DNA of 60,658 nt from HK-STAS-PATE-2 sp035906575 (lineage in GTDB: Bacteria; Patescibacteriota; Patescibacteriia; 2-12-FULL-60-25). The notes below the pieces were generated by a model. It saw only the letters and a program-made list of their open reading frames with translations, was not told the origin of the DNA and did no database searches. Where the stretch lies: contig JAMIEW010000040.1 in NCBI GenBank assembly GCA_035906575.1, positions 1 to 60,658 on the forward strand. The letters are read 5' to 3'. This document shows, one piece after another, positions 1-7,461 of the stretch (positions are counted from its first letter, which is position 1; every line of letters starts with the position of its first letter). The translations under genes were made by a program, and so were the position numbers.

Positions 1-244
1 TGGCTCTGATTTCATGATTCCACTATCAGCGACCGGTACGTGAAAAAAAGTGCAGTAGATGCTGCTTCCGGAGGCTGGGCCAAGTTCCATAGCCATTGAG
101 ATACGATTATGCCACATACTCGATACCCGGAGCCTCGCATAGCCTTCGGAAGTGATCTGTCGATATTCGTAGCATAAATTCACTTATTTCTGCAATGAGT
201 TCACGGCTGTGTTCGAACCACCATTCTTGGCCTCATTAACAACA
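1..244. other. Unassigned left edge of window
   Basis: No reading frame of useful length is open on either strand. A short plus frame (bases 40-99) reads 19 codons with no ribosome-binding site. I see nothing else here; it may belong to an element cut by the window edge. Confidence 0.3.
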
Positions 245-272
245 AAAACAGCCGCCTTACGGCGACTGTTCT
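245..272 (-). terminator. Terminator of tRNA-Ala
   Basis: On the minus strand ACAGTCGCC and GGCGGCTGT form a hairpin with loop GTAA, followed by TTTTTGTTG. It lies directly 3' of the tRNA, so it probably ends that transcript. Confidence 0.75.
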
Positions 273-275
273 TAA

Positions 276-352
276 TGGTGGACCGTGTCGGATTCGAACC
301 GACGACCCCCTGCTTGCAAAGCAGGTGCTCTAGCCAACTGAGCTAACAGCCC
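276..352 (-). tRNA. tRNA-Ala(TGC)
   Basis: Reading the minus strand, a full cloverleaf is visible. The acceptor arm GGGCTGT pairs with ACGGTCC (one G-T and one T-G wobble). The D-arm begins with AGCTCAG. The anticodon loop TTTGCAA is closed by CCTGC/GCAGG and gives anticodon TGC, and the T-arm carries GGTTCGAATCC. The 3' CCA is encoded (276-278). An A in the discriminator position fits alanine. A terminator follows immediately and a perfect-palindrome repeat copy lies just upstream of the 5' end. Confidence 0.97.
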
Positions 353-377
353 ATAACCTTACGGCTTTTGGACGTGG

Positions 378-395
378 CACGTCGCTCGCGAGCGA
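378..395. repeat. Copy 1 of tRNA-adjacent palindromic repeat
   Basis: CACGTCGCTCGCGAGCGA is identical over 18 bases to 58256-58273. Both copies sit just 5' of a minus-strand tRNA gene (tRNA-Ala here, tRNA-Cys there). The core GTCGCTCGCGAGCGA is almost self-complementary, like a REP-type extragenic palindrome. Confidence 0.7.
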
Positions 396-433
396 ACGTG
401 TCGTGGGCGCAATTTATCAAAGTTCCCAAAGGA

Positions 434-463
434 TTGCAAGATCCAGGGATAAAGCGCTATAAT
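434..463 (+). promoter_or_regulatory. Sigma70-type promoter of doxX-like gene
   Basis: TTGCAA (434-439), an 18-base spacer and a perfect TATAAT (458-463). Transcription would start near 470, three bases before the ATG at 473, so the mRNA is predicted to be essentially leaderless. Confidence 0.75.
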
Positions 464-472
464 AGTTATACT

Positions 473-958
473 ATGATGCATAAACTTCTTTGCAAGACAG
501 ACTGCCATGGCAAATGCGACCAATGGGGTCTTCTCATTTTGCGCGTTGTCGTTGGTGCGATTTTTGTCTCTCACGGTTACGCTAAGTTGTTCACCGATAT
601 GCCAGGTATCGAAAACTTTACGGGCATGTTGACCGGCATGGGAGTCCCAATGCCAGCATTCTTTGCTTGGGTGGTTGGTTTGACCGAGTTCTTGGGCGGT
701 ATCGCACTCGTTCTTGGCATCTTTGTGAAGCCAGCTTCATATCTTTTGGCTTTTGTCATGCTGGTCGCTTTGAGCCAGGTCAAAGGTTTTGCTATTTTTG
801 GCAAAGGTGAGCTCGACTTTGCCCTTCTAGGCGCCACCCTCGCTCTCGCGATGACCGGCCCTGGCAAATTCAGCCTCGCTAGAACGCTTTGCAACTGCTG
901 CAAAGGCGGTACCTGCTCAGCTGACTGCACTGACGGTAAGTGCGAAATGAAGAAATAA
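473..958 (+). CDS. DoxX family membrane protein
   Basis: The product is 161 residues. Residues 19-35 contain LRVVVGAIFVSHGYAKLF, the typical first helix and HG-x-x-K loop of the DoxX/SURF4-like family, followed by three more hydrophobic segments. Known members are small four-helix inner-membrane proteins linked to redox or respiratory functions; no substrate can be assigned here. Both termini are unusually cysteine-rich: CKTDCHGKC at the start, and CNCC, CSADC and C pairs at the end. This suggests metal or thiol chemistry outside the membrane core (inference). The ATG at 473 is chosen because a TATAAT box ends at 463; an in-frame ATG at 368 lies upstream of that promoter. A strong terminator follows, so the gene is monocistronic. 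Confidence 0.85.
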   Translation: MMHKLLCKTDCHGKCDQWGLLILRVVVGAIFVSHGYAKLFTDMPGIENFTGMLTGMGVPMPAFFAWVVGLTEFLGGIALVLGIFVKPASYLLAFVMLVALSQVKGFAIFGKGELDFALLGATLALAMTGPGKFSLARTLCNCCKGGTCSADCTDGKCEMKK

Positions 959-976
959 TCCAAATCTCAAAATTAA

Positions 977-1020
977 AAACACCCCGTCCCTCGACTTCGC
1001 TCGGGATGACGGGGTGTTTC
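977..1020 (+). terminator. Intrinsic terminator
   Basis: AAACACCCCGTC and GACGGGGTGTTT flank a loop holding a smaller TCG/CGA hairpin, followed by CTTGTT. The stem begins in an A-run and ends in a T-run, so it could work in both directions. Confidence 0.8.
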
Positions 1021-1075
1021 TTGTTGGTAAATCAATAGCAATAACCTTGTAAAACCATTATACTAACGAGGATCT

Positions 1076-4000
1076 ATGAAACCCGCTCTTCGCTTTTTTC
1101 TTGCGTCCCTTCTCTTTGTTGCAGGCACTTTTGCTTTTACCTCAACAGTCGAGGCAGCGACTATCACAATTTGTGATAGTGGATGTGACTATATTTCGCT
1201 AAATGCTGCCGTTACTGCAGATGTTGCGGGGCCTGATACCTATGTACTACAGACGGGATATAACGCGATAGAACCAGGCTACATTTACTTGCAAGATGAC
1301 ACGACTCTCACATGCGATCCTGGCGTTATATTTGGCAATCTTGGCGCAGAGACCCATCTCGAACCTGGTGAAAATCTTCTTGTACAAGACTGCCAGTTTC
1401 AACGCACTCGATTTCAAAATGTTTCTTATACTCCTAGTAATGTCACATGGCTGAGAAACACCTTTTTAACAAATTCATTAAGCTATATTCGATTGGTAAC
1501 GCTTGATGGTTTTACGATTAGTGACAATGTAGGCTTACAGCATATTGATATCATGGGCAGCCAAAATGGTGTTATTAGCGGCAACGATATGGAGTGCCGT
1601 TCTAGCAATCGCTGCATCGACTTGCGACAAGAGCCTGACAATATTGATATTCATGAGAATACCATCACTCATTATGACTCGGGTCCCTACCCGTGGGTTG
1701 ATATTTTTAATGCCACGAATATCGATTTTACGAGCAATACGCTACGATCCGTCCCGACGCCTGATGGTTCGAGAATGCTGGCCATACAACGCGAATCAGA
1801 CAATATCACTGTCAGAGGCAACCTTTTTATCTTTCCAGAAGACCCTGATGGCGAATATAGTGGAGCATTGGCAATTCACGTACGAGCACGTGAAACAGAC
1901 ATGAACATCGCCATTGAACACAATAGTTTTATAGGCAATCCAGCTCCTATTGATCCTGTGGACATGTACACCTATGCGCAATGCCTTAACGTTGATGATG
2001 ATGGTACTGCAGTAGCACCGACACAAATCAATATCACCTATCGTTATAATCTTTGTTCTTTCACATTTTCAGATTTACGGCATGAAGGGATACGCGTATC
2101 TGAATTCCCCAATCCTAACTATCAATTCAATCTTATTGATGAATATAACGGATTTTTCGGTACAGAAAACCCTATTTATAGCGACGCGCAGACCTATACA
2201 ACTTCGACGTTAAGCCCCACGACGCTTTACTCAGATCCAGTCTTAAGAACAGAGAACGGTGATACACTCGACGACTACCTGCCTGCACCCATGAGTCGTT
2301 ATCTTGATGTGAACGGCACCATTGATATCGGTGCTTTAGATGGTGGCGCTCGCATCAATACCTACACGATCGATGATGATTGCGTTGTCGATTATACAGC
2401 CTGTCACTCTCAGAATATCGGCGTATTAGATCATGTAGCGATGGATGATGATAATGTGACGGTAGCCGCAGGCACCTACCCTGGACTTTCACTATCTGGC
2501 CCCGTTTCAAATCTCACGGTACAAGGCGCAGGCCCAACGACGATTTTTGATGGTAATCTCAATTTTCAAAGCGCATTGTCGCTCATGGATGTTTCAAATT
2601 CGTCTTTTTCTGGACTGAGCTTGGTGAATTCAACTGAAACGCCACCAGTACTCAGCGGTAGCATGGCAATAACATTGCCTATTTTAGCTTTTGGAGGCAA
2701 TGACTATGACGATCTAGGTGGGGTTATTTTTATCGAAGATCTTCTCTTTAACCTCACAAATATTACTGCGGACGGAGACCCGGTGAACGTAAGTGGCGTC
2801 ACAAACATTAACAGTTTTATATTCGACGATGGTGGCTCCTACTATACGATTCTTGCTCCGGAGAATGTCGCCGACTCGATACTCGAGATGCAGACACTTA
2901 TTGGAATTACTCCAACACACTTCATCGAAGACTTCTTTATTGCTAACGGTGATGGTACCTATACGTTCAGCTCAACAAACCTTGATAATCAAGGCATCAC
3001 GCTCGCGGCCGGCATGACCAACCCACCAACGCTTGTAGGCAGCATTAGCAATATCTACAGCTATAACGCAGCCGGTCTCAAGCTCGATAATGCTAATAAC
3101 AATACCTTTGAAAATCTCTTTATTGGGAATAACGATGTCGGTATCTTGTATGTAAACGGTGCAACGGGCAATGTGCTTGAAGATACAATTTTTGATACGA
3201 ATACTGTTCAAGATATCGTGAGTAATACTTCAGGTGGTACTAACGACCTCGTGAATGCGCTGTTCACTCGCACTATGTCCGTCATCGATGATGGTACGGT
3301 ACGTGTCTTCTATGACGCCTCGGTTCGTGTTGTTGATCCGTTATTAACGCCTCTTGAGGGTGTAGGTGTACAGTTCTTGTCCAGCAATGGCCTCACCAAT
3401 ATCAACGCGACAACAAATAATCTTGGGCTCACGCCAGAAGTTGAGACCTTAGCTTATCTCATGACGCCGAGCTCTATCGCACTCACGAGTGGTGACTATA
3501 ATCCCTTCACGATTACGGCATTCAATAATGGAATCTATCCAACTACGTCAACGCCTGCCACGCTCTCTGAAATCAGCGTCTTCGATGTCATGATGAGCCC
3601 GGCGCCTGTGGTAGTGCCCCCTGTCACGATTGGTGGTGGAGGCGGTGGGTTGCCGACGATTGATCCTCGTACCGGTACCTATCCACCGATCGAACCGGTT
3701 GAGCCAACGGCTCCAACGACACCGATCGTAAAAGAGACAAGGATCCACATGCTCGTGAAGCTTGCTGATGACCGCAATCCTGAAACACAAGAAGATAGCA
3801 CGGTGTACTATATTGGCGCTGACAATAAGCGACATATCATCCCAAATGAATCTGTCTTTAACTCGTGGTATTGCGACTTTAGTAAGGTGGTCATTACAGA
3901 CCGAGCTACGCTGTCTAAATACCCAATCGGATCTAACGTGACCTATCGCCCTGGTTTAAACCTCGTGAAGTTCCCAACGAATCCGCGTGTGTATGTTGTG

Positions 4001-4243
4001 CAGGCTGGCAGACTTCTTCGTCCCATTAAAGACGAGGCTTCTGCAACAGCATTATTCAGTATTCAATGGGCAAAGCTCGTTCATGACCTGCCTGACACCT
4101 CTTACGGTGACTATGTCTTCGGTGATGAGATCCCTGAAATGACCGATCTATCATCGCTCAATCTCTCACCGAGTTACCCGAGTGGTGAGATGAGTATCGA
4201 GGGATACTATGAGATTGTGACGGGTGGGCAAGAATGCCGGTAA
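1076..4243 (+). CDS. Large secreted right-handed beta-helix surface protein
   Basis: The product is 1055 residues with a clear signal peptide: a KPALR basic start, hydrophobic FFLASLLFVAGTFAFTS, and likely cleavage after VEA-A near residue 28. Most of the protein consists of repeats of the NIDIHENTITHY / NTFENLFIGNN type that build parallel beta-helices (pectate-lyase/NosD-like folds), in at least two blocks (about 80-410 and 450-760). A glycine/proline-rich linker (about 845-885) follows. The last 170 residues (VYYIGADNKRHIIPN, then a NSWYCDFSKV stretch) resemble a C-terminal domain common on CPR extracellular proteins; that recognition is from memory. I infer a cell-surface adhesin or polysaccharide-binding protein. 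No catalytic residues are evident. TATACT (1059-1064) lies 11 bases before the ATG, giving a near-leaderless start. Confidence 0.8.
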   Translation: MKPALRFFLASLLFVAGTFAFTSTVEAATITICDSGCDYISLNAAVTADVAGPDTYVLQTGYNAIEPGYIYLQDDTTLTCDPGVIFGNLGAETHLEPGENLLVQDCQFQRTRFQNVSYTPSNVTWLRNTFLTNSLSYIRLVTLDGFTISDNVGLQHIDIMGSQNGVISGNDMECRSSNRCIDLRQEPDNIDIHENTITHYDSGPYPWVDIFNATNIDFTSNTLRSVPTPDGSRMLAIQRESDNITVRGNLFIFPEDPDGEYSGALAIHVRARETDMNIAIEHNSFIGNPAPIDPVDMYTYAQCLNVDDDGTAVAPTQINITYRYNLCSFTFSDLRHEGIRVSEFPNPNYQFNLIDEYNGFFGTENPIYSDAQTYTTSTLSPTTLYSDPVLRTENGDTLDDYLPAPMSRYLDVNGTIDIGALDGGARINTYTIDDDCVVDYTACHSQNIGVLDHVAMDDDNVTVAAGTYPGLSLSGPVSNLTVQGAGPTTIFDGNLNFQSALSLMDVSNSSFSGLSLVNSTETPPVLSGSMAITLPILAFGGNDYDDLGGVIFIEDLLFNLTNITADGDPVNVSGVTNINSFIFDDGGSYYTILAPENVADSILEMQTLIGITPTHFIEDFFIANGDGTYTFSSTNLDNQGITLAAGMTNPPTLVGSISNIYSYNAAGLKLDNANNNTFENLFIGNNDVGILYVNGATGNVLEDTIFDTNTVQDIVSNTSGGTNDLVNALFTRTMSVIDDGTVRVFYDASVRVVDPLLTPLEGVGVQFLSSNGLTNINATTNNLGLTPEVETLAYLMTPSSIALTSGDYNPFTITAFNNGIYPTTSTPATLSEISVFDVMMSPAPVVVPPVTIGGGGGGLPTIDPRTGTYPPIEPVEPTAPTTPIVKETRIHMLVKLADDRNPETQEDSTVYYIGADNKRHIIPNESVFNSWYCDFSKVVITDRATLSKYPIGSNVTYRPGLNLVKFPTNPRVYVVQAGRLLRPIKDEASATALFSIQWAKLVHDLPDTSYGDYVFGDEIPEMTDLSSLNLSPSYPSGEMSIEGYYEIVTGGQECR

Positions 4244-4258
4244 GAACATTAGAGACGA

Positions 4259-4290
4259 AATATCCCCCACAAGCGTGGGGGATATTTTTC
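4259..4290. terminator. Bidirectional terminator
   Basis: ATATCCCCCAC and GTGGGGGATAT with an AAGC loop, T-run on the plus side and A-run on the minus side. It lies between convergent genes (ends at 4243 and 4308), so it can serve both. Confidence 0.85.
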
Positions 4291-4307
4291 ATTATCATAC
4301 CCGGGGG

Positions 4308-5315
4308 TTAGATCGAGCGGATTTTTTGGATCCAGCGATAAAGGGTCTCATTCGCGGGCAGATCCCAGGTACCTTCATAGCGTACCAACTCCCCTCCCCA
4401 ACCTGACTTGAAGCGCGTAATACCTTTCCAACCTGGTTTGAAGAAAACATCTTGTTCATCGTCGGGATTGCATCCCCACAAGTCATACCAGTGTTTGCCT
4501 TCGGCCTTTGCCGACAGTATCGCGTTTAGATGGAGGGCAAACGGTGCCATCGCCTCACGTTGCTCAGAAGAAGAGGCGCCGAAAAGATAGGTCGTCGTAT
4601 CAGCACTGACGGCTTCAATTGAAGCGGCGAGTAAGACGCCTTCTTTCTCTGCTAAGCGCAAACGAATAAGGCCTTCTGGAGAGAGCGCTTTGAATAAGCG
4701 CTCGACATAACTCGCAGAGAGAGGTTTAAAGCCATCGCGTTTGGCGGTTTCTTCTTCAAGGGCGATATAGCGAGCGATGTCTTGGTCGGTGCCAAGACGC
4801 ACTATTACACCGTGGCGCTCAGCGAGGCGGGCATTGTAGCGGGTTTTGCTATGCATTTCGGCTAAGAGCGTCTCTTCGGTTTTGTTCAAATCGATAAGCC
4901 TCGTGACAGCCGGCTCATATGAACGGCGGCGCTTGAGTCCGCGTTCAATCAGCCATTTTGAGCTCAGGGCGATCGACGGCATCGGCATGGGTTCTATGCG
5001 CAAAAACGTTGCCGAAGAAAAGGTCTTTTTAAGCGCTATTATCGCTCTACTCCAATCATCGAGTGTTGCGTGTTCGTTAATCTGAAATGGACCATACGGC
5101 ATGAGCCAATAATTCAAAAAAAAGATCTTCGCTTGCTGAATCGCTTGCACAGCAAAAAGGGCTTTGCCTTTATCATTGACAAACGCGAGACGCTTCACGT
5201 TTTTGCCTTGTGCTTGCTGCGCTTCGCCCCAACTCCATGACCACAAAAAAGACTGGTGCTTTTTTGGCAAAAGCGAATCCCATTCTTCATCATTCACAAT
5301 CTCGGTCCAATTCAT
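4308..5315 (-). CDS. FemAB/MurM-like peptidyltransferase
   Basis: 335 residues, the usual length for FemABX ligases, which add amino acids from aminoacyl-tRNA to the peptidoglycan stem peptide in the cytoplasm. Visible family features are the N-terminal QSFLWSWSWGEAQ segment and the NYWLMPYGPF region. The central R-YNARLAERHGV stretch corresponds to the GNAT-like acceptor site (K-RYNIR-A-K-GV in the family). The C-terminal YDLWGCNPDD and FKSGWGGELVRYEGTWD match family ends (YD-WG and K--FG--). It probably builds an interpeptide bridge, but the amino acid added cannot be told. The stop codon of upstream ruvA (5318) is two bases from this ATG, so the two are cotranscribed. Confidence 0.88.
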   Translation of the reverse strand: MNWTEIVNDEEWDSLLPKKHQSFLWSWSWGEAQQAQGKNVKRLAFVNDKGKALFAVQAIQQAKIFFLNYWLMPYGPFQINEHATLDDWSRAIIALKKTFSSATFLRIEPMPMPSIALSSKWLIERGLKRRRSYEPAVTRLIDLNKTEETLLAEMHSKTRYNARLAERHGVIVRLGTDQDIARYIALEEETAKRDGFKPLSASYVERLFKALSPEGLIRLRLAEKEGVLLAASIEAVSADTTTYLFGASSSEQREAMAPFALHLNAILSAKAEGKHWYDLWGCNPDDEQDVFFKPGWKGITRFKSGWGGELVRYEGTWDLPANETLYRWIQKIRSI

Positions 5316-5317
5316 AG

Positions 5318-5875
5318 TTATTTGGAGAGCGTCTTTAAGGCAAAGCGTACCTTATCTGAAGGATCCGTAATATCTTCAGGAATGTATTTGCAGGCTTCTT
5401 TGGCTTGCGCGGCAGAGTATCCCAAACCAACCAAAGCTTGAACCACTTCTTGATCGGCAGAAATCTCTTCTTCTTTTGAAACAAGTTGCCCCTTGAGTTC
5501 GAGGATGATTTTTTGCGCCGTCTTTGTCCCCACGCCTGGCACCGACGTTAAGAAGGACAAATTGCCCGCCATGATCGCCGCACGGATTTGGTCAGCTGAG
5601 CCAATTGAGAGAATGGTCATTGCCGCCTTTGGACCAACACCCGAGATACTCAACAGTTTTTCAAACAATTCGAGATCGGCCAAACTCAAGAAACCGAATA
5701 GGTCTCGCGCATCTTCGCGTACATGGTCGTGAATGAAAACAAAGGCCTCCTTTTGCCCTGCGACGCCCGATAGCACCGAAGGACTAACACGCACGCGAAA
5801 GCCTACGCCATTCACTTCAAGCAACATCCAGTCAGCGCCACGCTCGAGTACTGAGCCTCTCAAAGATCCGATCAT
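5318..5875 (-). CDS. ruvA: Holliday junction branch migration protein RuvA
   Basis: 185 residues, slightly shorter than the usual ~200. It begins MIGSLRGSV, typical of domain I (OB fold). Two helix-hairpin-helix motifs of domain II are clear: LLSISGVGPKAAMTIL (about residues 91-106) and LTSVPGVGTKTAQKIILEL (about 108-130). Domain III (VVQALVGLGYSAAQAKEA) is present for contact with RuvB. RuvA tetramers hold four-way DNA junctions for the RuvB motor; RuvC, which cuts them, is encoded at 14267-14740. Upstream lies a long inverted repeat. Confidence 0.97.
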   Translation of the reverse strand: MIGSLRGSVLERGADWMLLEVNGVGFRVRVSPSVLSGVAGQKEAFVFIHDHVREDARDLFGFLSLADLELFEKLLSISGVGPKAAMTILSIGSADQIRAAIMAGNLSFLTSVPGVGTKTAQKIILELKGQLVSKEEEISADQEVVQALVGLGYSAAQAKEACKYIPEDITDPSDKVRFALKTLSK

Positions 5876-5903
5876 ATGGGCTTATACTATAGGCTAATGA
5901 GGC

Positions 5904-5975
5904 CGTAGGCTAGTAGGACGGTTGGACAGGGGCGAAAGACCCTACTAAACGGATTGACAAGCCTACTAGCCTACG
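5904..5975. repeat. Inverted repeat, 14-bp arms, between ruvA and orphan gene
   Basis: CGTAGGCTAGTAGG (5904-5917) and its exact reverse complement CCTACTAGCCTACG (5962-5975) enclose 44 bases. Further partial copies of TAGGCTA, CCTACTA and CCTACCA lie around it. It sits between divergent genes (ruvA minus, 6037 plus). It could be an operator pair, a stem-loop in the 5' leader, or a decayed mobile end. Confidence 0.7.
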
Positions 5976-6036
5976 ACCTACCAGGCTGGCACACTTACTC
6001 AGGTTCCTTCACACCCGAAGGAGAAAGGCTTTCACC

Positions 6037-6510
6037 ATGTACCCACCAGGCGATCTCGTTGTGGTCCTCGGCCAATATTCGAGCCAAATTTCTGAAGTAT
6101 TAACGCAATTGGCGGTCTCGGTTCATGACCCGCTTCGAAACTACTGGGTTATGGCATCCGCCAAGATGCCCAAGGAAGAACATCGGTTTATCATTGACCC
6201 CATGATCGACGGCAAGATGAGCCTCAAGGGCTATGCCAAGACCATCGAGGGTCTGATCGACAATCACCTCAATGTCGAGGCTAGTAAAAAACGTGTTCGT
6301 CTCATCATTCATGATGCTGAGGCATTTCATAGCCAAGATGATGCCTATGATGTTTTGCTCGCCTTGCGCAAGAAGGGGTATGACATCTATATCGGCGGCA
6401 AAGAGCGCTATCTTCTCATTGAGAAGCTGGCATTAGATGCACAGGCAATAAACCCAGAACATGTGGTACTCGTTCGTACACCAATCCACTGTAAGGAGTG
6501 TTGTCCATGA
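6037..6510 (+). CDS. Degenerate thymidine-kinase-like protein, coupled to tdk
   Basis: 157 residues, no confident family. The layout resembles a type II thymidine kinase that has lost its catalytic parts. A hydrophobic VVVLGQYSS stands where the P-loop GPMGSGKS should be, so Walker A is absent. HDAEAFHSQDDAYDVLLAL matches the DEAQF (Walker B) region and GYDIYIGGKERY matches the following GL--DF strand. The next gene is a real thymidine kinase whose ATG overlaps this stop codon (ATGA at 6507). I infer a regulatory or structural partner, or a duplicated and decayed copy. Ribosome-binding candidates GAAGGAGAAAGG lie at 6017-6028. Confidence 0.6.
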   Translation: MYPPGDLVVVLGQYSSQISEVLTQLAVSVHDPLRNYWVMASAKMPKEEHRFIIDPMIDGKMSLKGYAKTIEGLIDNHLNVEASKKRVRLIIHDAEAFHSQDDAYDVLLALRKKGYDIYIGGKERYLLIEKLALDAQAINPEHVVLVRTPIHCKECCP

Positions 6511-7151
6511 ATTCGATTCGTAAGGCTCCCCTCACGGTCATCGCAGGCCCCATGGGGGCCGGCAAATCACTTAAGCTTATTTGGATGCTCAGCCAGCAGC
6601 AGGTACGCGGACGAACATATGCCATCGTCAAACCCAAGGATGACAGTCGAGATGGCGCCTTCATCAAATCGCGGATGTTCAAAGATCCGATCGAGGCCAT
6701 TTTTGTCGAAGAACGCGGAGACATGGGTCGTGCCGTCAAAGGCTGCCAAGTTTTGGCGATCGATGAAGCGCAGTTTCTTGATCGAATCTTTTTAGACGAA
6801 ATCGTGGAACTCTTAGACGCAGGGATTGCCGTTATCGCCTGCGGGCTTGATACGGATTTCATGGGGAAGTCATTTGGCATCATGCCTTATCTACTTGCCA
6901 TGGCTGACGAGCCGATCAGACTCAAAGCCGTCTGTGCCTATTGCCGGCAAGACAATGCCACACGTACTCAACTCATCATTGAGTCACGTGGCAACCACGA
7001 ACCGCAACGCGCTTATGAAGAACGCATCAAGCCTGTTCGTGACTTTATCGAGGGCAGAACACGCGCCTTGGTCGGCAATCTCGGCATGTACGAAGCCCGG
7101 TGCCATCAACACCACTCCTTGCCCGACCTCCCCTTGCGGCCGTCGGACTGA
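6507..7151 (+). CDS. tdk: Thymidine kinase (type II family)
   Basis: 214 residues from the ATG at 6507, preceded by AAGGAGTG at a good distance; a GTG nine bases upstream is in frame but less likely. Walker A is GPMGAGKS (residues 11-18). Walker B/DEAQ is AIDEAQFLD, where the glutamate is the likely catalytic base. CGLDTDF follows. A zinc-ribbon half-site CAYC is present; the second half (normally C--C/H) seems altered to a single C-x-H in EARCHQHH. The enzyme phosphorylates thymidine to dTMP for salvage, which suits a reduced genome. It is translationally coupled to the preceding gene. Confidence 0.9.
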   Translation: MNSIRKAPLTVIAGPMGAGKSLKLIWMLSQQQVRGRTYAIVKPKDDSRDGAFIKSRMFKDPIEAIFVEERGDMGRAVKGCQVLAIDEAQFLDRIFLDEIVELLDAGIAVIACGLDTDFMGKSFGIMPYLLAMADEPIRLKAVCAYCRQDNATRTQLIIESRGNHEPQRAYEERIKPVRDFIEGRTRALVGNLGMYEARCHQHHSLPDLPLRPSD

Positions 7152-7158
7152 ACAGAAT

Positions 7159-7202
7159 AGCGCTAGCAGCATCGCCCATCGGCATTGCTACTAGCGCTCT
7201 TT
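7159..7202 (+). terminator. Terminator after tdk
   Basis: AGCGCTAGCAGCA pairs with TGCTACTAGCGCT (12 of 13 positions) around a 14-base loop, followed by CTTTGATTT. Confidence 0.6.
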
Positions 7203-7217
7203 GATTTCAGGCGTGAC

Positions 7218-7385
7218 TCAGGTTGAGTCGCGTTCAGGTTTGCGGCCAAAAACTTGGATATCGGGCAGCTTGTCTCGCTTACCCGAACCATTGTCGATGA
7301 TCACGAGAGGCAGATGACGTTTTTTTATCTCATCTTCGAATTCCGTCTCGTCCAAACGGAAATATTCACTTTTTTCTTCTGGCAC
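7218..7385 (-). CDS. Possible small ORF downstream of gyrA
   Basis: A 55-residue frame starting at GTG 7385 on the minus strand, with GGAG six bases before the start. The product is highly charged (SEYFRLDETEFEDEIKKR, then LPLVIIDNGSGKRDKLP). It lies after the gyrA terminator with no visible promoter. No family is recognised, and it may be chance. Confidence 0.3.
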   Translation of the reverse strand: MPEEKSEYFRLDETEFEDEIKKRHLPLVIIDNGSGKRDKLPDIQVFGRKPERDST

Positions 7386-7424
7386 AAATAACTCCAGGTT
7401 GAAATTGGTGGTTGAATGGTAACA

Positions 7425-7453
7425 CAAAAGCAGCACATGACGTGCTGCTTTTG
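7425..7453 (-). terminator. gyrA terminator
   Basis: CAAAAGCAGCAC and GTGCTGCTTTTG, 12-bp perfect stem with a 5-base loop, followed on the minus strand by TGTG; the U-rich arm is part of the stem. It starts nine bases after the gyrA stop. Confidence 0.7.
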
Positions 7454-7461
7454 TTGAAAAA

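Noticed and set aside
1..99. Plus frame at the left edge that would be longer if UGA were read as an amino acid
   Set aside because: All genes in the window end normally with UGA as a stop among others, so recoding is not supported.
368..472. Longer N-terminus for the DoxX protein
   Set aside because: It would start upstream of the TATAAT promoter and run through the palindromic repeat next to tRNA-Ala.
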